Positions 18,301 through 26,728 of a DNA stretch of 54,479 nucleotides are shown one piece after another; the first letter of the stretch is position 1, and every line of letters starts with the position of its first letter. The position numbers were made by a program, and so were the translations under genes. Origin of the DNA: Candidatus Eisenbacteria bacterium (GTDB lineage: Bacteria > Eisenbacteria > RBG-16-71-46); contig JABFRW010000029.1 in NCBI GenBank assembly GCA_013140805.1, forward strand, positions 1 through 54,479, in the 5' to 3' direction. The notes under the pieces are model-generated. The model searched no databases. It was not told the DNA's origin and saw nothing but the letters and a program-made list of their open reading frames with translations.

Positions 18301-18410
18301 GTGGAACGTGGCGATCGCTCGACTCGTACTCCCTGCGTTACATCGGAATCACGGGAGACCCGAACGGAAACGAGTGGGAAGTGCGGACCTACGTGCGACT
18401 CGCGATCTAG
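15324..18410 (+). CDS. Clan GH-A glycoside hydrolase fused to a probable outer-membrane beta-barrel
   Basis: 1028 aa with a signal peptide (residues 1-34). Residues 40-420 form a GH2/GH5-like TIM barrel: FFVRGMNWDY, MGVNTLRIYTG, LLGNENN with acid/base candidate Glu 188 and LLYTEFGSDA with nucleophile candidate Glu 288. A linker at 420-470 leads to about 560 residues with no enzyme motif but many alternating hydrophobic/aromatic strands (LAFGPQLWWG, FNLTYPVQLMG, YVRLAI at the very end), the character of a transmembrane barrel. The barrel assignment is by pattern only. It would tether catalysis to the outer membrane and might pass products through. It is last in the forward operon, ending 6 bases from the convergent ATPase gene. 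Confidence 0.68.
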   Translation: MKLPACIRSHCVATILCLLATVLATRAPASAMAQTDSALRRPSVRVFSDDTGKRLQVGGHDFFVRGMNWDYTPIGQNYAFDLWQQADEVITAALDHEMSLLAGMGVNTLRIYTGIPPRWVRYIYDRYGIYCIINHPVGRYGYTLDGVWRTSVDYSELRMRAALAADVAAMVETYRGTPGVLMYLLGNENNYGLSWSSFEIEALPKGDRDTARARFLYSLFGEIARATKARDPGVPVAIANGDLQYIDVIAAECKGIDVFGTNVYRGISSRDLFQVVRDKLHVPLLYTEFGSDAFNARDMREDQTMQARYLIGLWREIYEKSAGHGQEGNAIGGCVFQWSDGWWKYKQEERLDVHDTNASWPNSGYTEDYVQGENNMNEEWWGICARGYPDSRGLYELYPRAGYYALRKVFELDPYAPTTTNEVIRAHFDAITPSVAALQARADRAALATNALERVRVSGVRLQFETISTGANLTRPPQFGDPSFRGFDKFQSFYTDLQANPSPAVTGKLSLNVRGNVPTNTIDQIFYENRSTDRVKVYQSSLSWDDRWFGLDGFYRTGHFHWGYEGDFFGLYREANYGPNVDTYDAEAPVGVEMAAKRSLSGLKLAFGPQLWWGAPPAALLKYRRQVGRFDATAVYEKDIDTQGAFTIVGSSFVALKPTQKGALHLKTAHGPFTLEAGGIWAGANYFNDPFPVSDGSGDSYRLLQDRVHTADEFGGKFRVSAAQGRLQWYVQGASMGPVAEGGPTGTNNYVGWTLKDSGLGNQRNVIGGFAYGVGHFQFGPNFLWQKPIVAPLAKDDRNQGVQRSLLDSPFAVRGNREMTAGEIIVAYDPTPATWLFAWDNDVREDSRFAGSVGFVYKHMPTSMDAAIGFLSDGVTPFVFDGSTPPRDLWEVNGRGVSRLGTNLRVVVHAYVGVAEPTLSPDPRLVRRRGADIRLTGGSTSLTAYAKFDDFGPYDFFRDFNLTYPVQLMGDLSHTLGSPLWFETNPQTRIGVRGTWRSLDSYSLRYIGITGDPNGNEWEVRTYVRLAI

Positions 18411-18416
18411 TCGCTG

Positions 18417-19376
18417 CTACTGAGCGGCGAAGCAGGCCACGGAATGCCCCGGCGCGATCGCGAGCAACTCGGGCCGCTCGACGCGGCAGCGATCCATGGC
18501 AAGCGGGCAACGCGGGTGGAATCGGCAGCCCGCTGGAGGATTCTGGAGGCTCGGCGGTGCTCCGCCGATGCCTTCCCGGTCGGCTGAGTCCCCGTGCAAA
18601 GACGGAAACGCGCGCAACAACCCCTGGGTGTACGGGTGTCGCGGCGCCTCACTCAAGATCGCCGTCGGCCCGATTTCGACGAGGCGCGCGGCGTAAAACA
18701 CGGCGACGCGATCCGAGAACTGCAGCATGCGGCCGAGATCATGAGTCACGAAGATCACTGAGAATCCAAGGCGCCGTTGAAGTTCGCGGAGCTGCTCGAG
18801 GATTTCGCGTTCGACGATCACGTCCAGCGCCGTGGTCGGCTCATCGAGGATCACCAGTGACGGTTCCAGCGCGAGCGCGAGAGCAATTCCAACCCGCTGA
18901 CGCATTCCGCCCGAGAGCTGGTGCGCGTAGGCATCGAGCTGCGACGCCGTCATGCCCACCATGGTGAGCAGGCTCGCCGCGCGCTCACGCGCTTGCCCGA
19001 AGCGCATTTCTGTGTGCGCCTGCAGGGTGTCGACCAGCTGTTCCCCGATCGTGATGACCGGGTTCAGCGCGTCCATGGCACTCTGGAACACCATCGAACA
19101 GCGTTTCCATCGCAACGCCTGCAGCTCCGATTCGGTCAGGGCGAGCACGTCCGTGTCACCGAGCCGAATCTCACCGCCCGAGATGACTGCGGGAGGCGGA
19201 AGGATGCGAAGCAGCGCCTGCGCCAGAGTCGACTTGCCGCTGCCGGATTCGCCCGCGACACCGAGAATTTCGCCGGCCTGGACCGTCAGCGATACTCGAT
19301 CGATCGCGCGCACCGGGCCGCGCTCGGTGATGTAGTCCACGCACAGGTCGCGGACGGTGAGCACGGGCTCAGTCAT
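18417..19376 (-). CDS. Oligopeptide-type ABC transporter ATP-binding protein (OppD/DppD-like)
   Basis: 319 aa with Walker A GESGSGKST, signature LSGGMRQR, Walker B LVILDEPTTALD and the C-terminal Cys motif CRFHPRCPLAMDRC of the Opp/Dpp class. It couples ATP hydrolysis to import together with the OppF-like partner encoded at 12862 on the other strand. Its start overlaps the end of the permease gene by 8 bases. It is the last gene of the long reverse operon that begins at 26471. Confidence 0.92.
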   Translation of the reverse strand: MTEPVLTVRDLCVDYITERGPVRAIDRVSLTVQAGEILGVAGESGSGKSTLAQALLRILPPPAVISGGEIRLGDTDVLALTESELQALRWKRCSMVFQSAMDALNPVITIGEQLVDTLQAHTEMRFGQARERAASLLTMVGMTASQLDAYAHQLSGGMRQRVGIALALALEPSLVILDEPTTALDVIVEREILEQLRELQRRLGFSVIFVTHDLGRMLQFSDRVAVFYAARLVEIGPTAILSEAPRHPYTQGLLRAFPSLHGDSADREGIGGAPPSLQNPPAGCRFHPRCPLAMDRCRVERPELLAIAPGHSVACFAAQ

Positions 19377-20310
19377 GGGATCGCACCACCGGGGTGGATC
19401 GCGCAGTCTTCAGTCCGCGGCGATTGAGATGTTCACGCCAGGCGCGCTCCAGTTGGAGCCGTGGGTTGGAGATTTCGTCGAATCCGGAGTTCAACATACT
19501 GAGGCCGAAACCCACGAGCGCCACGCAAAACCCGGTGGGTGCAAACGTCCACCAGGCGCCGGTCAAGAGCGCGGAGTCGTTCTGCGCCCAATAGAGATTC
19601 GTTCCCCAGGTCACGGCCGACACGTCGCCGAGCCCGAGGAATTCGAGCCCGACCTGCGCTCCGATCGCGTAGATCGTGCTGCCGATCACCTGGGCGACGA
19701 GCAACGAGGTCATAGTGGGCAGGATCTCACTCAAGATGATGCGGAAATCCGACTCGCCGGTGACGATCGCCGCGGCGACGAAATCGCGCCGGCGCAGGCT
19801 CAGCGTTTGCGCCCGAATCACCCTCGCGTTCCACGCCCAGCCCGCGATGATCAGTACGAGCGCGAGCGTAAACGAGCCGGTCGGTAGATAGGCGGCGATC
19901 ACGATCGCGAGCGGCAATCCCGGAATCACCAGGAAGACGTTGAAGAGGAGGGAGAGCAGTGCATCGATGCGACCGCCATAGAACCCCGCCGTCACGCCCA
20001 CCATGGCTCCGATCAGCACCACGGCGAGGCCCACCCCAAACCCGATCAGCAACGACACGCGAGTGCCCACGATGAGCTGCGCCAGAACATCCTGGCCCTG
20101 CCCCGTGGTGCCGAGCAGGTGATGAAGCGAAGGCGCCTGCAACGGGATGCCCACGAGCGCCTGCGGGTCGCCGACGAGCAGCGGGCCGAGCACGGCGATG
20201 AAGGCGAACACCGCAAGCACCGCAGCGCCCATGCCCGCCTTGCGGTCGCGCCGGATCGCATCCCACCACTGCGCGATCCCAAAGTTCCGGCGGCTCGAGG
20301 TCGCGCTCAT
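19369..20310 (-). CDS. ABC transporter permease (DppC/OppC-like)
   Basis: 313 aa from ATG 20310, which overlaps the stop of the upstream permease (ATGA); the open frame further upstream is only read-through over that gene. It has an N-terminal TM helix after a short cytoplasmic stretch (AVLAVFAFIAVLGPLL), the family motif HHLLGTTGQGQDVLAQLIVGTRVSL with TM segments either side, and an EAA-loop region around VTGESDFRIILSEILP. It forms the inner-membrane channel with the DppB-like subunit. Confidence 0.92.
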   Translation of the reverse strand: MSATSSRRNFGIAQWWDAIRRDRKAGMGAAVLAVFAFIAVLGPLLVGDPQALVGIPLQAPSLHHLLGTTGQGQDVLAQLIVGTRVSLLIGFGVGLAVVLIGAMVGVTAGFYGGRIDALLSLLFNVFLVIPGLPLAIVIAAYLPTGSFTLALVLIIAGWAWNARVIRAQTLSLRRRDFVAAAIVTGESDFRIILSEILPTMTSLLVAQVIGSTIYAIGAQVGLEFLGLGDVSAVTWGTNLYWAQNDSALLTGAWWTFAPTGFCVALVGFGLSMLNSGFDEISNPRLQLERAWREHLNRRGLKTARSTPVVRSHD

Positions 20311-21290
20311 GATGCTGAATCCCGGATGCGTGGATCGAGCCACAGACACACGAGATCCACCAGCCAGTTGGCGCCGAGCACCGCGAACGTGATTACCAGG
20401 AAGATGCCCTGCATGAGCGGGTAATCCTGGTTGCGAACCGCTTGCACCAGTACGTAACCCTGGCCCGGATATGAGAATACGATCTCGGTGAGAAGCGCGC
20501 CACCCAGCACGAAGCCGATCGCCATGCCAAAACTGGTGACGCTTGGAAGCAGCGCGTTGCGCGCGGCATAGCGCAGCACGACGCGCGCGGGAGGCAGCCC
20601 TTTCGCGCGGGCGAGGTTCACGTAGTCGGAGCCGAGCACCGTGATCATGGTGTTGCGCATCGAGAGCAGCCAACCGCCGAGGCTCGCGATCACGATCGAA
20701 CCGACCGGCAACACCGCATGGGCGGCGACATCGGCGAGAAACGTGAGCGTGAAGCTGGGTTTCAAGTCGTCGGAGTACGCATGCCCGAGCGGGAACCAAC
20801 CGAGCGTGAAGCCGAGCACGTAGAGCGCAACCATTGCCAGCCAGAAGTAGGGCAGGGCGCCGAGGAACACCAGCGCCGAGGGCATCCAGGTGTCGACCCA
20901 CCCGCGCCGCCACCACGCGGCGGCGACCCCCAACATTGTGCCGATGACGAAACTCACCAGCACCGCGGTGCCGGCGAGAAAAATCGTCCACAAGAGCCCC
21001 GTACCGATGACGTGGGCAACGGGCGCCGGGAAGTAGGCCACCGAGATGCCGAAGTCCCCGCGGAGCGCGTGGCTAATGTAGGTGAGGTATTGCTTCCACA
21101 GCGGCGCCTGCGTCAGGCCGAATGTCTCCCGCAAGGCCTCCAGCGCTTCCGGCGCGAGCCGCCCGCGGAAACGCGCGAACAACGCGGTCGCGGGGTCACC
21201 CGGCATGAGCCGTGGCAGAAAGAAATTGAGCGTCAGCGCCACCCATGCCGCCACCGCGTAAAATCCGAGGCGCCGGAGCAGGAATCTCAT
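20307..21290 (-). CDS. ABC transporter permease (DppB/OppB-like)
   Basis: 327 aa with six predicted TM helices. Typical family features are the N-terminal LGFYAVAAWVALTLNFFLPRLMPGDP, the periplasmic loop with the sequence YLTYISHALRGDFGISV, the EAA-type loop NLARAKGLPPARVVLRYAARNALLP and the final LLTEIVFSYPGQGYVLVQAV region. It overlaps both neighbours by ATGA, showing tight translational coupling in the importer operon. Confidence 0.93.
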   Translation of the reverse strand: MRFLLRRLGFYAVAAWVALTLNFFLPRLMPGDPATALFARFRGRLAPEALEALRETFGLTQAPLWKQYLTYISHALRGDFGISVAYFPAPVAHVIGTGLLWTIFLAGTAVLVSFVIGTMLGVAAAWWRRGWVDTWMPSALVFLGALPYFWLAMVALYVLGFTLGWFPLGHAYSDDLKPSFTLTFLADVAAHAVLPVGSIVIASLGGWLLSMRNTMITVLGSDYVNLARAKGLPPARVVLRYAARNALLPSVTSFGMAIGFVLGGALLTEIVFSYPGQGYVLVQAVRNQDYPLMQGIFLVITFAVLGANWLVDLVCLWLDPRIRDSAS

Positions 21291-22972
21291 CGCCCCACCT
21301 GTCTCGGGGCGAGTCGCGTCAGCACGAGCAGCACTTCGCCGCGATCGTACTTATTCGGCGATGCGTCCGCGTAAGGGTCCTCACGTGACGGAAATCCCTC
21401 GGTGCGAGCCGTGTTGTACTCGGCCCATGAAGGATTCGGGTAGAGCGGAATCGCAGGTGCTTCCGCCACGAACACGCGCTGCAGCTCGGCGCACAACCGA
21501 TGCTGCGCGAGGGAATCTGCTTCCACTTCGAATGCCGCGAGAGCGCGCGTCGCAGCGGCGCTCCCATAACGATGCCAGTTTCCCATCGATGCCTCGCCCG
21601 TCGGCTTCACCGTGGCAGCGGCCATGAGCCACTGATAGAAGGTATAGGGCGTCGGCCCCTCGAACGACCAGCCAAGTGTCAGGTCGAAGTTGCCTTCCTG
21701 GACCCGTTGGAACCACGCGCTGAAGTCATAGGTGCGCACGGTGGCGTCGATGCCCACCTCACGCAATCCGCGCGCGATGACCTGTGCGGCGCGCACCCAA
21801 TCCGACCAGCCGGAGACCGCGTAGATTTCGTAGTTCAGCGCCTTGCCGTCCGGGAGGCGTCGCTTGCCGTCAGCGCCCCGCTTGATTCCGGCTTCGTCGA
21901 GCAGCGCTGCTGCGCGAGTCGCATCGTGATGCACCCAGTCGCCACTTGCCACCGCGATGGAATCGCGCCAGGTCGAATACGCATCGCTGAGGCCCGTAGC
22001 GTCGGCCGGCTTGGAGTAGCGATAGAGCGCGACGTCTACCAGCAGTTCGCGATCGATCGCCATGCTGAGTGCCTTGCGCACTCGCACGTCATCGAATGGC
22101 GCGCGGGTCGTGTTGGCATAGAGAAAGATGCTGCTTCCGGTCAGCGGAAACCAGTATCCGTGCGCGTCGGGCCGACGATTCACGAACACGCGATCGATCG
22201 CGGGCACGAAGTTGCCGGCCCAGTCTACCTCGTCGAACACGAGCGCGAGGTTGGCGCGATCGTTCCCGGGGTAGGCCGGAAATCGGAGGGTTTCCAGCTT
22301 CGGAAGCCCGGCCTGCCAGTAGTCGGGGTTGCGCCCGAGTTCGTAGACCTGGTTCTCGAACGTCTTCACTACGGTAAATGGCCCGGTCGCTACGGGATGC
22401 TCGTTCGCAAATGACACCGGGTCCTTCACGCTCGACCAATCATGCTCCGGGACGATCTGCTGGGCCACGATCTCGTCTGCACCGGGAATGAAGATGCGCT
22501 TGAATCGGAAGTCGACCGTGTGCTCATCGACCGCTTTCACGCTCTCGAGGAATCCCCAGACGCCGCGCCGGTCGAGCGCGGGGAATCGCTTGAGGAGTCC
22601 GAAGGTGAACGCGACGTCGCGGGCCGTGAACGCCTGCCCATCGGACCACCGCACGCCGGCACGCATCGTGACGCGAAACACGCGATTGCCTTCGCGCCAT
22701 TCCCTCGCCGTCGCCAGCCAGGGGACCGACGTGCCCTTCACGCTGTTGAACACGAACAGAGGCTCGTAGATACCAGCCATCGTCGGCCAGCGTGCGGCGG
22801 TTGCGGTGGTGAGGGGATTGAAGTTGCGTACCCACGAGCCCTGCTGTTCCTGCGAAACAACCAGCACGCCACTCGGCGGTGCCTCGCGCCGCCGAGCGCA
22901 TCCTGCGATCGCGAATGCAAGTGCCGCGGCGGTGGCGAGCACCACGACGACGCGAACGGCCCGTGGCGCCAT
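21287..22972 (-). CDS. ABC transporter substrate-binding lipoprotein (SBP family 5)
   Basis: 561 aa; lipobox AIAGC with Cys 25. It has the family 5 layout: AGIYEPLFVFN, VRWSDGQAFTARDVAFTF, VRKALSMAIDRELL and a C-terminal VEADSLAQHRLCAELQ segment. Family 5 proteins bind peptides, but members next to glucanases bind cello- or laminari-oligosaccharides (known in Thermotoga), and the GH16, GH1 and ROK neighbours make that the best guess. The ligand is not provable from sequence. The ATG shares one base with the GH16 stop. Confidence 0.9.
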   Translation of the reverse strand: MAPRAVRVVVVLATAAALAFAIAGCARRREAPPSGVLVVSQEQQGSWVRNFNPLTTATAARWPTMAGIYEPLFVFNSVKGTSVPWLATAREWREGNRVFRVTMRAGVRWSDGQAFTARDVAFTFGLLKRFPALDRRGVWGFLESVKAVDEHTVDFRFKRIFIPGADEIVAQQIVPEHDWSSVKDPVSFANEHPVATGPFTVVKTFENQVYELGRNPDYWQAGLPKLETLRFPAYPGNDRANLALVFDEVDWAGNFVPAIDRVFVNRRPDAHGYWFPLTGSSIFLYANTTRAPFDDVRVRKALSMAIDRELLVDVALYRYSKPADATGLSDAYSTWRDSIAVASGDWVHHDATRAAALLDEAGIKRGADGKRRLPDGKALNYEIYAVSGWSDWVRAAQVIARGLREVGIDATVRTYDFSAWFQRVQEGNFDLTLGWSFEGPTPYTFYQWLMAAATVKPTGEASMGNWHRYGSAAATRALAAFEVEADSLAQHRLCAELQRVFVAEAPAIPLYPNPSWAEYNTARTEGFPSREDPYADASPNKYDRGEVLLVLTRLAPRQVGR

Positions 22973-23802
22973 CAGTCGCGCCTATAGACGCGGACATAGT
23001 CAACCAGCAGCCGCTGGGGAAATACAGTCGAGGCGTCTGGAGGCCCGACGAAGCTGCCGCCGACGGCGAGGTCGAGAACCACGAAGAACGGGTGATTGAA
23101 CACCCACCACGCGCCACTCGGGATCTGGGAGGGAACGACGGTGAAGTAGACGTGATCATCGATGGACCACGCGATGGAGGAAGAAGTCCATTCCACGGCG
23201 TAGAGATGAAACGTGGAGTCGAGCGGAACTCCCGGAACCGAATAGGAATTCGTGATCGCGTTGCCGCCGGAATAGCCCGGGCCGTGCAGGCTGCCGTGAA
23301 GCAGGCTCGGTTCCTGGCCCCTGAATTCCATGATGTCGATCTCGCCGCACCCCGGCCACGGGACCGTGTCCAGGTTGGATCCCAGCAGCCAGAACGCGGG
23401 CCACAGGCCGCGCCCGCGCGGCAGGCGCATCCGTGCTTCAAATCGTCCGCCCGCCTGGTCGAAACGATTGCGCGTGTTGATCCGGCCCGACGTGTAGTTG
23501 CGGCTTTGGTAGGGCTCTTCACGCGCGATGATGGCCAGATTCCCGGAGCCGTCGAGTGAAACGTTCTCCGGTCGCGCCGTGTCGTATTCGAGTTGCCCGT
23601 TGCCCCAGTCGGTGCCGACGTCAAACGTCCAGCGGGATGGATCAGGTAGTTGGCCGACGGCGCCGTCGAATTCGTCCTGCCACACGAGCTCCCACTGCGT
23701 CTTCGTGGGGTGTTTGGTGCAGGCGACGCTTCCGGCGATGATCGTGAACACGCACACGACGAACACCCCAACGTGGCCGATCCGCTTGCGGACTCGTGTC
23801 AT
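22972..23802 (-). CDS. GH16 lipoprotein, laminarinase-type beta-glucanase
   Basis: 276 aa from ATG 23802, which overlaps the ROK stop (ATGA) and follows GAGGAG; a start at 23829 also exists. The lipobox is SVAC (Cys 28). Catalytic motif GEIDIMEF carries the nucleophile Glu 154 and acid/base Glu 159. FWLLGSN, WPGCGEIDIMEF and the C-terminal LLVDYVRVYRRD are standard for the beta-1,3-glucanase branch of GH16, and the length fits a single catalytic module. It is expected at the periplasmic or outer-membrane face, cutting beta-1,3-glucan to oligosaccharides for the importer encoded next to it. Confidence 0.93.
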   Translation of the reverse strand: MTRVRKRIGHVGVFVVCVFTIIAGSVACTKHPTKTQWELVWQDEFDGAVGQLPDPSRWTFDVGTDWGNGQLEYDTARPENVSLDGSGNLAIIAREEPYQSRNYTSGRINTRNRFDQAGGRFEARMRLPRGRGLWPAFWLLGSNLDTVPWPGCGEIDIMEFRGQEPSLLHGSLHGPGYSGGNAITNSYSVPGVPLDSTFHLYAVEWTSSSIAWSIDDHVYFTVVPSQIPSGAWWVFNHPFFVVLDLAVGGSFVGPPDASTVFPQRLLVDYVRVYRRD

Positions 23803-25052
23803 GCGCTCCTCGAGTGCTCTCGCGCGCAAGGAAAGAGGCGCATGTCGTCGAGCGCCGCCACCAGCACGTAAGTCGCCGCACCGACCGCAATCGACCGAGG
23901 ACCCAGCTCGCTGGTTCGCACTTCGGCGACTGCAAGGGAACTCACGAGCGTCCGGCTGCGAATCACCTCACGCAGCGGCTCCAACAATCGGTCGCCCAGC
24001 CGTGCGATGCCGCCGCCGACGATCACCAGACGCGGATTCATGAGATTGAGCAGGCCCGCGATTGCGATGCCGAGGTGGCCTGCCGCCTCGGTCACGATCT
24101 GCATCGCGAGCGGATCGCCCAAGAGAGCGGCATCCTCGATGGTCTCGATCGTGGGCGAGGTCTGGGAGAGGATGCTGTTCGGAAAGCGGGCGCGCAGTTC
24201 CGCAGCGCGTTCGACCAGTGCCGGCGCCCCGACCAGCGTCGCCAGGCATCCGCGCAGCCCGCAAACGCACGGCCTGCCGTTCGGATCGATCGCCAGGTGG
24301 CCAATCTCGCCCGCCACCCCGGTCGCACCACGATAGACATCGCCCTGGAGGAAGTGCCCGGAGCCCACGCCGGTCGCCACCTTGACGTACGCGAAATCAT
24401 CCACGCCGCGGCCCGCGCCCCACCAGCGTTCCGCGAGTGCGCCGAGGTTGGCGTCGTTGTCCACGAACAGCGGCACGCGAAAGCGTGTCGCGAGTGACTT
24501 GAGTTCGCCGCGGCCGCGCCAGTCGGGGAGTACCAGTGTGGAGAAATGATCGGGGTGCTTCGGATCCACCGGGCACGGAACGGCGACGCCGACCCCAAGC
24601 AGCCTCTTGCGACTTCCCGGCTCCGAGTCGAGGCACTTCGTGCACAATTCCGCGATGAGCGCCCGCGTGCCGACCGGATCAGTGCGAACCGAGTGGAAGC
24701 GGTGCTGCCAGCCGAGCACTTCCCCGCGCAGGTCGGTGAGCGCCACCGCGACGTGCGTGGCGCCCATGTCGACGCCCAGAATGCAACCCGCTTGATAGTT
24801 GAACTCGAGCACGATCGGCGGTCGGCCGCCGCGTGAGGGTCCGACGCCGACTTCGGAGACCAGCCCCGTCGTGAGAAGTTCATCCACGATTTCCGTGACC
24901 GTGGAGCGGGAGAGCCCGGCGCGCCGCGCGATCTCCGCGCGGGAGATACGGTGTTCTTGCCAGATGATCCGCAGGGTCGCCTGCGTGAGCGTTCCGACCT
25001 GCGTGCCCGTGGAACGCGCTCCGGAATGCCCCTCGCCGTTTGTTGGCTTCAT
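23799..25052 (-). CDS. ROK family transcriptional repressor
   Basis: 417 aa. Residues 20-80 are a winged helix-turn-helix (ISRAEIARRAGLSRSTVTEI). The ROK kinase-like domain follows with GVDMGATHVAVAL, and the zinc motif CVCGLRGC supplies Cys 262, 264 and 269. GGGIARLGDRLL is the late Gly-rich motif. Proteins with both parts are sugar-responsive repressors (NagC, Mlc, XylR type) that bind inverted-repeat operators. Three copies of one such repeat lie upstream of this operon and of the divergent operons, so self-control is likely. The inducer is probably glucose or a laminari-oligosaccharide (inference). It lies between the binding lipoprotein and the GH16 gene in one operon. Confidence 0.93.
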   Translation of the reverse strand: MKPTNGEGHSGARSTGTQVGTLTQATLRIIWQEHRISRAEIARRAGLSRSTVTEIVDELLTTGLVSEVGVGPSRGGRPPIVLEFNYQAGCILGVDMGATHVAVALTDLRGEVLGWQHRFHSVRTDPVGTRALIAELCTKCLDSEPGSRKRLLGVGVAVPCPVDPKHPDHFSTLVLPDWRGRGELKSLATRFRVPLFVDNDANLGALAERWWGAGRGVDDFAYVKVATGVGSGHFLQGDVYRGATGVAGEIGHLAIDPNGRPCVCGLRGCLATLVGAPALVERAAELRARFPNSILSQTSPTIETIEDAALLGDPLAMQIVTEAAGHLGIAIAGLLNLMNPRLVIVGGGIARLGDRLLEPLREVIRSRTLVSSLAVAEVRTSELGPRSIAVGAATYVLVAALDDMRLFPCAREHSRSA

Positions 25053-25094
25053 CGGTGACCTCCCCGGTGCGCTGCTCGACGGTTCACGCCTACC

Positions 25095-26471
25095 CTATTT
25101 ATGAAAGTAGACGTTGTCCACGAGCACGATCGGGGTGTCGCCCGACAGAATCAGTTGGGCGACGTGCGCCCGGCCGGTGAGTCCGGTGAAGTTGGTCAGT
25201 GGGATGTCGAGGCTCATCCACCCGCCGGGAGCGAACGGCGGGCTCGACGTCGCATCGAACGCGATTTCGTGTTGCGTGTCGTTGCCTCCGCCGAACACGC
25301 CGTCGGCGCCAAAGTCCACGAGCTTGACGCGGAACACCGACCCAGTGGGAGCCCAGACGTCGAGGTGAAAATGAGTCATCAAGGTCGCGTTCACCTGATT
25401 CGTCGTGAACTCGACGCCGACGAACCCGAGGTTGAGTCGCTTGTAGAGCTTGGCCGCATTGCTACCGAACGCGTAGTTCTCGACCGTGATTCCAGTGGTC
25501 CCGAACTTCTGCCACGAGTCCACGGCAATACTCGGGTAGGCATCGCTGAAGAGCGAGATCACGTCCGCCGCTGAGAGAGTCGGGGTCGGCGCGGGGGTGG
25601 GCGGCGGCGACGCGGAATTCACCGTCACGCTACCCGCTGCTTCGAGCGTGCCGAGCTTTGCCGAAATCGTCGCGCTGCCCGCTCCAAGGACGCGAACCGT
25701 GTTGCTGCTAATGGACGCAACCGCAGGGTCGGATGAGGCGAACGTGAAATAGCCGGACATGTGCTGGACCGTCTGGTCGAGACCGCCCACGGCGAAGGTG
25801 GTCCGTGTCGCGCCTTGCAAGTCGACAGTCGAGCCCACCAATGCCGTGACCGTCTGCGAGGTCAGCGTGGGTCGCGGATTCGTAATCGTCGCGCTGTTGA
25901 CGAACTGCACGTCGTCGACCCAGAGCGTCAATCCTGACCCCGCCTGCGGTCCTTCGGCGAGGAAGAACAGACCCTTCTCGGCGGTCAGCTTGGAGGACAA
26001 TGGAATCGGAATGAGCACCTGCGACCAGGCGGTGGTGACCGGAATTCCAGTCCGCTTGGCTTCGAACTTGGAAGTACCGGTGTTGTCGTTACCGATGCCC
26101 ACCGTTTCAAGCGAGACCGGCCTGCTCGCCTTCACCCAGAAACTCAACGCGTTGTAAGGGGCGAGGCTTCGCCCGCGACTCGTTACGAACGCGCCACCGG
26201 CGTAGCCGCCGGTCGGATCCCCAGGCGCCGGAACCGTGAACTTGAGCGACGAAGTTCCCGAGTGCCGTTCCGTGAGGTCGATCGAGAGCGCGTCGAGCTT
26301 CGAGCCCCCGAATGCCTGAAATCCGACCTGAGCGCCAAAGGTGTCCGTGAACACGATCGGGTCGATGTTCGGGGGCCACGGCTCGGTCGGCATATCTCGC
26401 GAGCATCCCGTGACTGCGAACCACGAAGCGCCGAGCGAGAGGGCGAAGCGGGACAATGATTTGCGGGTCAT
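25095..26471 (-). CDS. Lipoprotein with two carbohydrate-binding-like modules and an Ig-like domain
   Basis: 458 aa; signal with lipobox VTGC (Cys 23). Residues 35-200 are a beta-sandwich of carbohydrate-binding type (FWVKASRPVSLETVGI, LTLWVDDVQFVN). An Ig/BIG2-like region follows (FTFASSDPAVASISSNTVRVLGAG is split across its core), then a Pro/Thr linker (PPPTPAPTPT) and a second sandwich ending VLVDNVYFHK. There is no catalytic motif. It is the first gene of the importer operon, so it probably captures glucan at the cell surface, a function like SusE/SusF but without SusC/D nearby. Confidence 0.72.
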   Translation of the reverse strand: MTRKSLSRFALSLGASWFAVTGCSRDMPTEPWPPNIDPIVFTDTFGAQVGFQAFGGSKLDALSIDLTERHSGTSSLKFTVPAPGDPTGGYAGGAFVTSRGRSLAPYNALSFWVKASRPVSLETVGIGNDNTGTSKFEAKRTGIPVTTAWSQVLIPIPLSSKLTAEKGLFFLAEGPQAGSGLTLWVDDVQFVNSATITNPRPTLTSQTVTALVGSTVDLQGATRTTFAVGGLDQTVQHMSGYFTFASSDPAVASISSNTVRVLGAGSATISAKLGTLEAAGSVTVNSASPPPTPAPTPTLSAADVISLFSDAYPSIAVDSWQKFGTTGITVENYAFGSNAAKLYKRLNLGFVGVEFTTNQVNATLMTHFHLDVWAPTGSVFRVKLVDFGADGVFGGGNDTQHEIAFDATSSPPFAPGGWMSLDIPLTNFTGLTGRAHVAQLILSGDTPIVLVDNVYFHK

Positions 26472-26543
26472 TCGAAGTCTCCGAGCTGCGATCGAGTCGA
26501 AGCCCGATGGGTCACCACGTGGACCGATCGCTATCTGCGTCCA

Positions 26544-26574
26544 AGCATAGGCTATGTTCGCGACTCGTACAAAG
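26544..26574 (-). promoter_or_regulatory. Operator site B with overlapping reverse promoter
   Basis: CTATGTTCG, five bases, CGTACAAAG at 26552-26574, one mismatch from perfect symmetry. On the reverse strand TTGTAC (26572-26567), a 17-base spacer and TATGCT (26549-26544) form a promoter whose -35 lies in the operator. It points to the lipoprotein/ROK/importer operon, with a leader of about 65 bases. Confidence 0.65.
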
Positions 26575-26728
26575 TCCCATTGCTGGATCGAAGTTCGCCC
26601 CCGAGGAATCCAGGCTCGGGTGGCGGAGTGAGGATAGCCTCGCCCAGGCTAGGTCGGGAGCCCCCAGGCGACTGCGATCCGCCCCCGGGTCCGGGCTGCC
26701 AGAATCCTTTGAAGTCTGGCATAAAATA

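Noticed and set aside
17159-18967. 602-aa forward ORF
   Set aside because: It runs across the end of the GH-barrel gene and antisense to the OppD-like gene; Arg-rich without motifs.
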